Shown piece by piece: positions 12,801 through 24,800 of a DNA stretch of 64,000 nucleotides. This stretch comes from Pomphorhynchus laevis (Eukaryota; Acanthocephala; Palaeacanthocephala; Echinorhynchida; Pomphorhynchidae). The position numbers were made by a program, and so were the translations under genes. Each line of letters opens with the position of its first letter. Within the stretch, counting starts at the first letter, position 1. The notes beneath the pieces are model-generated. The model was not told the DNA's origin. It saw nothing but the letters and a program-made list of their open reading frames with translations, and searched no databases. The stretch lies in NCBI GenBank assembly GCA_012934845.2, contig WNNJ02003564.1, positions 1 through 64,000 of the forward strand. The letters run 5' to 3'.

Positions 12801-15800
12801 ATCTAAAGTCTGTTCAATTCGTAATCGCATATCGACGAAATAGTGATAATGAATCTATAAATATCATGCCCACCAATATTTGTGGGCATAATATTTATAG
12901 ATTCTATTATTTAATATATTAAATCGATTTATAAATTACATGGTTTTGTTAAAACCTATTTAGTCGAGGATACAACGAAACTAACTAGAATTATTAGTAC
13001 CTTATTGTATAATCGCATTTCGACGAAATAGTGATCAAGAACTAAAAATATTTCTCAAATAATTTTTTGAATTATTTTTCAATTTAGTTATTTCTCACTC
13101 CAATGCGTCTTTCGTTATTAGACTAAGATTTTGTATTTATTATTTAGAACGACGACCATAATTCTTCGATAAATATGGTTCCGTCCAGCACTGGTGATCG
13201 AAATGCTGTCAGCTCTGGACAAATTGATATGCTAGATGAAGTAATCGCTGCGAGCACATCACACTTTCAAGACTTCACTTCGTTACCATCGAAACGTCAT
13301 CGTGACGAACATTTACCAAATAAGGAATCATCAATTTTCCACGGACATTCTCAAGCACATCATTCTTCAAATCAGCAGGGATATTTTACTGCCACTAACT
13401 CCGGATCGCCTGGCACCGTTGGTGGTAATGGCAAGCGAGTTTGCCTTTATGTCCAAAACTTATCATGGGTGAGATTTGTGATTGAGTTGTTACAAATTTA
13501 TGTTTTATGTTTTCTAAATTTTCTTTTTATTGATTTGTAGAAAATACTTTTTCCCTTCGATGGAATCGAGCAAAATGAAAAATATGTGCTCTATTACTGA
13601 ATTTGCTCTGTTACTAATTTTTGCAGAGTCGATGTTTCGTAATGAATCAAACATTTTTGTTTCTGAATTGTAATCTTTTTACATTTGAGTCGAAATTGGA
13701 TGTTTCCGTAAATTTTGGATTTTCATCAATCTAATATTGTTTTTGTAACTGATCGCAAACTGTTTTTGTAATGTGAACTCAAAATGTTCGTATTTTGTAG
13801 TGAACTCTGTTTTGTAATATGAAATTTTATGATTTCGTAATTAATCCAAAATTGTACATTTTTTTGTAACTAACCCGATATTGTCTTAAAAATTGTTTTG
13901 CAGTTAAATGGATCGTTTGATTAAATGTTTTTGTTTATAAGAAATTGTCCTCGTTTTTATTGTCTGCCAGTTTGTCAATTTTAAGCATCAATATTTATTT
14001 TTGATAAATAAATAATTATTTTTTAATAAAAAATCTTTAACTTTATTAAATTATAATTACACTTTTATTAAATAATAATTAAATACAAATTTAATGATAA
14101 ATTATTTATTAAAATTAATATTAATTATTATTTAATAATTAAAAAACAGTGTGCACCAGTAGCATTTTCGAAGTAACCTTTTAGCTATGTAGTTAGAATT
14201 TAACCTTTATTAGCGTTAAATGTGCATTTTGTCAAATGTGCCACATTATTCAATATCCAAAATAACGATAGGATTTAGGCATTTGGCCTGAAATGTATTT
14301 TCATCGCTACACGAAAAAGCAAAGCTTTCGTGTAGATATTAGATCGAAAATTATAAAATTAAAACTGACTTTTAAAACTGATTAGTGGACGACTGATGAA
14401 GATCTATACAAATCCCTACAAAAGATTGAAATTGATGATTTAGTTGAGATTAAATTCCTTGAAAACCGAGTGAATGGACAGTCTAAAGGGTAAAATCTTT
14501 ATGCTTAAGTTCATCAGTCACAGACGAGTCGTTGCGATTTGTTTAGCGTTGCCATCATCACTGTTGCTTCCGATAACTCGGCACGTCTAATAATTGAACG
14601 ACTACCACGTATGGATATTCATGGTCAAAATGCAGATGTTTCCCATGCTAATCGTCAAAACCTTCATAGTTTTGATTTGCAAAATTCCGCAAGTTTTGGA
14701 GGAAACCAGGGACCCTCAAGTATCGCTGCAGGAACCAATGGTGGTAATAGACGCGATGCTGTTGGCAGTAATAATATCGGATTGGGTCAGTAGATTGTGT
14801 TTAATATTCTTATACTTTAGTGAATTACAAACTTTTCCTACTATCATTATAAATTACTGTTTTAAAATATCTGAAATACTATCGTCGGAAATGTAAGAAT
14901 TATTTCAAATAAATTATAATAATTATTGTAATAACGATTATTCATTTATAAACGACATAAATTATTGAAGGAATTTATTTTACTTGATAAATTTATTAAT
15001 ATATTTATTAAGTAATAAATTTATTTTACTAAATTGGTAAAATAGGAAACTTAAATACTTGGATAAATAAAATTATTGATTTTTTTATATAGAATTGAAA
15101 AATAATATATTTGAGATGAATATTTTAAGAATTTTGAATACCAAAAAATTGATAAAAAATTTGAAGAATTTTAAGAATTTTAAGAATTTTGAATACCAAA
15201 GAATTTTAAAAATTTTAAGAATTTTGAATACCAAAGAATTTTAAAAATTTTAAGAAATTTTAAGAATTTTGAATACCAAAAAATTGATAAAAAAAATTTG
15301 AATACCAAAAAATTAATACCAAATAACTTTGGTATTCCTGCATATAAAGTTATATGCCAAAAAGTTATAAAGGTTACGCCAAATTATGAATATATAATTT
15401 ATAAATAATAAATATAATTTATTATTTATTTTATTATTATTTTTATATAATTACGAGGGATTGATAAATATATTACAAGCTCATTTATTTAATATGTTAA
15501 TACTGAAATTACAGATTTATAAAAAATTGTAATTTGAATTTTATTCAACACATGCACTGCGTGTGCTGATATTCAAAGTATAACCTATTCTAAAATAAAA
15601 AGATATTAAATATTTATAATGAATAAAGAATGTAATATTATAATATTATTTATAATATTTTATTATACTATAATTATATATAAAATAATTAATATATTAA
15701 TATTTGTATTTAAATATTAAATATTAATATTATTTGTATTTAAATATCAATATATAAATTATATTTATATATTTTTAGATATATAAAATATAATAATTTA

Positions 15801-18800
15801 TAAATTTTTTACATTGATATATAAAATTTGTGTATTATCCTTAAAATATTAATAAAAGTGAACGAATCTAAATCGTTTAGATGCGTAAACTTATGTATTT
15901 TATTTTGTACATACTTTGCGAGTTACACACATCATAAAAATATATACTTTGCGAGTAATCTTATCGATGATAAATCTTATCTGATTCATAAGTGATTTAT
16001 ATGTTATAAATATTTATTAAATATTTAATAATTATTAAATATTTATCAATATTTTAAAAAGTAATTTTTTTAAATGTCAAATGCCTGCCGACGCACGGTT
16101 ACATGACCACCAAAAAGCACAAAATCTAAATCTTGTCGAGAAGGCGTGAACGGTGGAGGTATTTAATGTGATAACGGAGGGAGCGCTGCGGACGTCGAGA
16201 GAAAGCTGATTCCAGGCTTTGAGGGCGACGACGAGGAAGGATCGGAGACCGTAGTTGTACGAGTAATTGAAAACGTGTAGTAAGATGGAATGATTAAAAC
16301 TCAGCGATATAGAGGTGTAGCGAGTGTCATCTAAGTAAAGAAGGTTGATGAACGATGGGGATCCAACATTGATGAGACGAAAAGTTACGAGAAGAAGGCG
16401 GAGTTGAATGCGGATGTAAATGGTGGGAAAGGAGAGTTTAGCAAGATAAGTGGATGTGTGTTCGAAGCGATCGAGACGTAGGAGCTATCAAACGGCAGAG
16501 TTGATGATGTGTTGTAGGGATAAGATGATGAATTTTAAAGAATTGCCGAAAAAGCTGAGTCAGTAATCGATTTTAGGGAAGATAATCGATGAAATAAAAG
16601 GCAAAGTGATCTTGGGTGATCACCTTTTCATGATATCTTGGGTGACGAGATATCGTCACCCAAGATATTTGTCGGATAGACAAATATTAAAATATTATAT
16701 TACAAATGTTTCAATCATTATAAAAAATACTAAGCGAAAAGTACTAAGCGAAAGGCTTAGTACTTTAAAGGTCTATAAACCGAAGTAAAGAATTGAAGGA
16801 TTTATAACTAAATTAATTGTAAATGTATTTCATGGGCGTGCAGACAAGTTTTTTAAAAATTATATTTTATAACATATTGTCAAAATATGTAATTTATCTG
16901 GTTTTGTAAGATCTTAAATTCAAGATTTCAAATATATAAGATGTAAAATCTTAAAAATATAAACAATTATTAATAAATATAGATTTTGCAAACGTTGGTT
17001 GATTTATGATGATAATTTTAGGTCAGTTAGGTATTCCACGCGGATACAATCAAAATGTGTCTATAGCAAATAATGCAACTTTGCCTATTGGCAATCAGGC
17101 GGCGGCAGCATTTCTAATTAACCAAATCGCTCAACAAGCGTCGCTGTTTCAGCAGCAAAGACCAATGCAGCAATCGCAGCAGAGACCACCAGATATGCTT
17201 GCTGCTATGGCACAGCTTACCGCTCGATTTAGATCACCACACCCTAGACATATTAATCCGGGTGCAATGCAGTGGAACCGTGTGGATGATCAGCGTTCAG
17301 ATATTTTCACTCCTAGAATGATGGTAGCTCCTAGGGTAATTTGCAAGCATTCGAATAAAACGCTTATATTTTAGGGTTTTTGAAGCAATTTTTGTTAAAC
17401 GTTTGAATTTTTTTAAATTTATCATTCTATACATCATTGAAGTCATGCTCAGTTCTTTAAATGTTTTTTATTAGTAATTAAAACTTAAAACTAAGCGGTT
17501 ATTGAATACAGTATAAAAAGATTTTTTTGCCGCATTAGCTATTAACTCGATTATTAGAATCAATTTTATGATTTTCAATTATTTAAGTTTTATTTAATTT
17601 CAAAGATTTTCTATCAAATTTCGATATTAAAATCCCATATCAACAAAACTACGATTTTCTACATGTGTGAAATGTAATCGAAATCAGGAAAAGATCATTC
17701 ACTCTATCAGATACATCCTGAATTCCGAAATTCTAGTCATTTTCAGAATTTTAGCAGCTTCAAAAAATGATCCTAGCAAACTCATCAATTGGTTTACTGT
17801 TTAATCATCACTTGGTCAACTAATGAAACACTTTTAGATTATCTAATTAGTACAATCTAATAAGTACAATTTATTAATACAATTAAGAATTAATAGCTTT
17901 TTATTTTATTAATAAAATGATATTTAATTTTTAAAATTTAATAGATCAATATTTTATAATAATTTAAATATATAATTAATTCAATGTTATTGGAATATTA
18001 TAGCCGTGATCAGTTCTAATCAGTGAACTTTTTAGTCCGTCTCACAATTACTGATCTACGACATTAAATAAAAGGGGATGTTTGGATTCAGAATATTATC
18101 TAACTCCAACCTTTACAAATTTTAATTAAAACAATTTTATTCAAGAAACTTATTATACATATGCGCAGTTTTGTGTTATTATTTCTCAAAATTAGATATT
18201 TTTTAATAATTATAATTTTATATGATTATGATTGTTATAATTAGATGATGTATATCATCACTATTACATGATAAATCCCCTTGAATAAATTTAACAACAT
18301 TACTTTTACCATCTCTTATAAGTCAAACCTTGAATGATGATTGGTGACAATATTACTTGTATTGTTTACATTTTTTATTGATTTTAATTTTGCGTCAATT
18401 TAATTGTGCAATCAATTTAATTGTGCACTGCATTCTACTTTAATCCTATCTATAAACCAATATCAGTACGCTACATTTCAGTATAGGTGAACCTCATCAG
18501 CTACTGATCCAATACCTACGTTTCACTTTTTGTTCATTTTAATGCTGACTGACGATCACTCGACTCGTCTGCTTTTATTGGCAATTAGATTACTTTACTG
18601 ACAATTAGATTGAATGAAAGACTTTCGTCTTTCATTCTTTCTGTAAATTTAATTAAAATCATTTCTGATTTCAAATTAAATCGTCGTTGGTAAGAGAAGG
18701 TGCAACCTTCAATTTGGAAACCCACATTTTTTACTTTTATCAAACTAGTCATCTATAGTTTGTTTCCTAATTTTAAATAGATATGCAGTTATTATTAAAA

Positions 18801-21800
18801 ATATTATATAAAAATATAATATTATTAATAATATTATAATATAATTATAATAATATTAAATATTATTAAATAATATTATATATTTAATATTTAATATTAT
18901 TATTAATATTTAATATTATTATGCGATAATAATATTAAATATTATTATCGCATAATATTTTGAAGTGTCATAACTAATTTCATAGCTAATTCTACATTTT
19001 TATTGAAACTATACCAATAAATTGATGGTCATTTTATATAGGTACAAAGCGATCATAATCAAATGCGTGAATCTGATGCCGGTCAAATGGATCCCGTAGA
19101 GATGCAGCAACTGTTGGAGAGAAATAAAATCATTAGCAGTAATGCACTTGCGGCTGCTGTTCAAAGTGCTACGGATGGTACAGTGGTGGTTTATTTTTGT
19201 CGATTCTATAAATTTTAAATCTAATCTACAAGTTTTTGATAAAAAAAAACTTGTAGATTTTTCTGTAAAATTTCAATCATCAAAAATAATGTAAAAATAA
19301 CACAAATTTGTCCAGCCTTTTTCTCAGACATTTCAAGTCATTATTTTATGTCAGAATTTCGGGTCACTTATTTGCAATAATATAATATCTTTGTGGTTTA
19401 TAATATCTTTGTGGTTTTGATCGAAATTTAATTAAATTTAACAAATTTTATTCAATTTTAATTTATTTTTATTTTTATCTTTAATTGATAAATTAATTTG
19501 AACTAAATAGTAATGAATTAAGGCCTTTTATGTATTATAGGTTTAAAAAATAGCTAAATCAATTTGTTGTATTTGGTAAATATCATTGAAAACCTTTTTT
19601 ATCTTTAAAACATAGCCTGAATTCATCGCTCATGGGTTCGTGACTTATTGTTGAGAATATATGTAGAATGTTTTGCTTGGTTATTGCTACATCGTTACCA
19701 AAACGTCATTTAATCGCGGTCACCCCGCAGTTTTCTCTGTTATTAAATGAATTACTCTTAATATAGCCCAATTTAGATCAAACATTTTATAGGTTCATAT
19801 TGTATTTAATTCGTATTGTAATCTTTAATGTAGGCTCTAATGGAGTTTACATTACTCTTTTATCCTCATTTTAGGCAGTGACATCATTATATATAGCGAC
19901 GTCATTATCTATATAGTGACGTCTTTATCTAGATAGTGACGTCAATATCTTAGATTATAAATTTTATTACATAATAGTAACATATGAAAATATAAAAATT
20001 ATAAATATACTCAACTGTTATCGTTTGTACTTACCTAGATTAACTTTTCTGTTGCTTTTAGCGGATTATTCTACAGCAATTGAAACTTTAGTAACTGCGA
20101 TATCTTTAATAAGGCAATCCAAAATTGCTAATGATGAAAGAAGTCAAATACTCGTATCAAATTTGCAGAACACTTTAAGAAGTATTGAAGAAAAATCTTA
20201 TTTGTCAGCTAAGCCACCTGCATCACGAGAGAAGTATTATCATTTTATTTGCTGATTTTAAGACTTGCAAATATTTTGAAGACACTTTAATACACTTATT
20301 ATTACATAACACTTTTATTTAAAGTGTTACATTTAAACTATTAAACTATTTGTAGTTTGATATTTACAACGTAACACGTTTTAAACGAAAAAGTTTAAAT
20401 GAAATTACATAAAAATAAATAAAAATAAAAAACACAAAATAAATATTTTTTTTAATCCAAAATTCATAATTTCTGAATTTTGGATCTTTTACTGAGATCA
20501 TTTAAAAATATCTTACATTGCAATTGAAAACTTAAACTTCTCACGTCCACTCATTAAGAGGTCGTCGTTACCTTGAAAGGCTAAAGTTGCACATCACAAA
20601 AAATAATTAAAACTCCAGTGTTGTAACGAGAAATTCAAGTCACTAAAAATAGCCACTATTTGTCGTTTTCACCACTGGTCCACTACATGTGTTTGAGATT
20701 TCGTCTTAAACAAATCAATAGAGTTAGGAATACGAAAGTAACCTTGTGTCGATTACAATTATATTAAAAATGTATTTTCATACATCTTTATCATGTAATC
20801 TTTTAAATTGCACAAAAGAAATCTTAATGTAAAGAAAATTGTGTTTCTATTGAAATTTGTCGTACTGATATTCTCCTATCAGAAGCAAAAAACGTATAAA
20901 AATCATTTTACGAGAGTGCGTAATGACGTCATATGACGTAATCAACATTATGAGCAGTATAAAAATTACTCACTTCCGTAACATGATTTTAATGTCTCTT
21001 TTTAGCTGATATGACGTCATATGAGAATATTTTTTAGATTATGGAATATTTAATAAATTCGAGTGAGTGATTAGATAAAAACATAAGTAAGAGACAAATT
21101 GAAATAAATTGATATTTCTGTGTTTCGAAAACTGTTTATATAATTTGAATTTTCTAATTTGTGAGAATTATGTCTAAAGCATATTCTCATAAAGCGGTAT
21201 TCAATAATCATCAAGTAACCTTTGATGTTTTCTGATGAAGTACTTTATTCTTCAAAATCATTTAAATAATTTAATAGATAAATTTTTAAACTAGATTACT
21301 ATAAAAATACCATCAAACAGAAAATAGTAAAATATATAAATCAACACAATAATATAAAGAATAAATTTAAACTCTTAAGTGGCAAATTTTTATGGATGGA
21401 TAAATTTAAACGGTTAAAAGTTAAATAATTTTAGACGGAAATATTTTACAAAAAATAGTAAAATATATAAATCAACTCAATAAATTTAAATAAATTTAAA
21501 ATCATTAGCAGATTTTTTTTGGATAATAAATAATATACTTTGTATTGGAATAAGATACCAGATAATCAAATGCAATCAGATTAAATACGTCCTTAGCACG
21601 TATTTGGCCTCGCTGCTATGTTGGGTAGAGGAGTTAGGAGCCGAAACCTGATAGCATAGCAGTTCCTCCTGATGACCTCTAATCCTTTTTCTGACACAAC
21701 GTCTGTTATTTATTAGTCAATTCATAATAATGACGTTTATTTTAAATTTTATTTTTTATTTTTTATTTTTATTTGTAACTTGATTTAAATTATTGAAAAT

Positions 21801-24800
21801 CTAAAAACAATTATTAATTTTATTATTTAATTATTAAATTTTGATTTAGCATTATTTAGCATTCATACAAATTGACTTAAAATTATCGTTTTATAATCTT
21901 AATCTAATCTTTTTGATGACCTCTAATCCTTATTCTGATAAAACGTCTGTTATTTATTAGTCAATTCATAAAAATTACGTTTATTTTAAATTTCAATTTT
22001 TTATTTTAACTTGATTTAAAATATATGAAATATATGTTTCGATACATTGATGATATATGTGTATTTAATTCTAATGATTTTTATTCAATTAGTGAGCACA
22101 TTTATCCAGAAAGCCTTATTCTTAACAAAACCAATATTAATGATAAAGAAGGTGTATATCTAGATATGAACATTAAATTAACATTAACTAAAACTACTAT
22201 TAATTTATATCGTAAAGATGACATATTTAAATTTACAAGAAACATATTTTTGCATGAGCATTCATGCATACCATATAATATAAAATATAATACATTGAAT
22301 AATGAAATTTTAAGAATTGCAACAATATGTAATGATATTGGCTTTCTTCAAAATCATTTAAATAATTTAATAGATACATATTTTAAACTAGGTTACTATA
22401 AAAATAATAACAAGCAGAAAATAGTAAAATATATTAATCAACACAATAATATTAAAATTATATTTAAAATCTTAAGCGGATCATTTTTATGGATGATTAC
22501 AAAAAGATACAGTAGTTAAACAATTTTCGTCAGAGGAAATACCTCATTAACATGTAGTTGGCCCCACTGATGTGTTTTGGTTGAGGAATAGGGGTCGAAA
22601 CCTGATAACATAGCACTTCTTCCTGATGTGTCGAAAAAGGATGCGCACCGCAGTGTTAATGAAGCGTTGAGGAGGTTTAAGGGATGACTTTGAAGAGAAA
22701 ACGAGAAGGCTAAGACAGTAATCAATACGTGGGAAAAGAGGAGAGGTGATAAGAGATTTACATGAACTAAAATCTAGAGAATTTCTAACAAGACGAATAT
22801 CACTGGGAAGAATATTTAAAGACCTAGTTTTATCACGAATGAAGTGATCGAGATGCAGGTTATTGTCGAAGTGAATACCTAGAAATACTAGTTTATCTAC
22901 AGCAGGAATAATTGTGGTCTGAAGATACAGAGATGGAGGAATAACAGAAACAGTATAGGGAAAAATCCATAACACTTTAGATTTGGTAGGATTTAGGGAC
23001 ATGCGCAAAGAAATTAGATGTTCTGATAGAGCACGAAGACAATTAGATGCGGATACGAAAAGTTGGCTTAGGGAATGAGGAGACGAATGAGAATAAAGAA
23101 GTATATCATCAGCGTACTGCTATTACCATGAAGCAGAATTTACTAGTTATACAAGATAAATCTCCAAGAAGAAGCGTAAATAGAATAGGGCCAAGTACAG
23201 AACCTTGAGGTACACCACAAGAGAAGAAGATAGAGGAGAACACATTGAATTAGAATGGACGAAAAATGATCGATCGGAGAGATACGAAGAGAACCAAGCC
23301 AATGTGGACGAAGAGAAACCATAGTGATAGCGAAGACGAAAAAGAAGGATTTCGTGATCGACAATGTCGAATGCGGATGAAAGACCGAGCGATATTACCA
23401 CACTACACAGTCCTTTGTCACGAGCGGAGAGCAGATCAGAAAATACTTTATGACATGCTAGTTCGGTGGAATGATTGGAGCGGAAAGCAGATTGAAAAGA
23501 AGGGTAGAGCTGCGATGAAGAGAGATACTTGTTTATCTGATCTAAGACAAGGTGTTCAAGGATTATAGATAAGGTTGGTAGAATTGATATTGGGCGATAA
23601 GATGAAGGAAGAGAGGGGTCAAGAGAGGGCTTTTTAAGTAGGGGACGAACAATGGACGTTTTCCAAAGAACAGGAAATATTCCATTCACGATTGACGAGT
23701 TAAAGAGGCTGGTAAGGAAAGGTGTGAAGTCTGTTGACAACATTTTGAGAATTCGAGTAGGGATGGGATCGGCAGGAGAGGACTTACAAGTTAACGAAAT
23801 AAGAAGGCAAGATACATCATCTTCAGATACCGCAAGTAGATAAAAGAGCTAAGGGATACGAACAGACGAGATACAATAAGTTTGTAGAAGGACGATGATC
23901 GAATCGATTAGAGAAACAGTTTTTGAAATTAGGTAATCGGAGAATTGAGAAGGATCAAGAGTGGAGGTGACAGAGGAACGATAAAGTAGAGAAGTAAGCG
24001 TTTTCCATTTAGTTCAAGAGTCATTAGCTGAAGCCAGTTTGCTTCGCCAAAAACTATGTGCCTTAGAACGCAGAAGTTGCCTATGCGAACGACGAAGAAC
24101 AAAGAATTAGTTACGATAAAAGGATGAATCAAGTTCTGAAGATAGTCTGAGATAACGATGATAAGTTCTGAAAGAACGACACAGGAGGCGTTTTGAAGTC
24201 ACACACTCAGAGTCGAACCATGTTGCAAGATTTTGTCGTGATTGAACAAAAGTTTTAAGAGGAAGAATTTCATCGAGGATAGAGCAAAATACATTGTCAA
24301 AGAGGGTACATAAGTAATTAGGGGATTGGTAGATAGAAGAAGGATACATTAACGGATAGCGGTTAATATGAGAGCGAAGAACGGAAAAGTCGATGAATTT
24401 CCAATAACGACACGAGATAATTTTCGCAGGAACATTGATTTTTAACAAAGGGAGAGAACATGTAACAAGGAAGTGGTCGGATAGAGCAGGATCAGATATG
24501 CACAATGAAGAAGACAAGGCAAGACGCGTAGGTAGGGCAACAATATCGAGGGTACCGCCAAGAATATGGGTAGCAGAAGAATAATGAGGAGACATGATTT
24601 GAAAATCATGATCGTTAAATGTAGAAATCGTCTTTAGGGTATTGGAATCACGAGGACGGTCTAAGCGAACATTTATATCACCTAGTACAACGCAAGGTAA
24701 ACCGGAGAGAAAGATGAAAGAAAGTAAGTTTGACAGTTCACAGAAAAAAGAGTCAGGCGGATGACATGATCCAGGCTGATAGAATAAGTAGATATTGAGA

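Noticed and set aside
23266-23843. Plus-strand frames opposite the LINE B reverse transcriptase
   Set aside because: Antisense shadows; the minus strand carries clear RT motifs.
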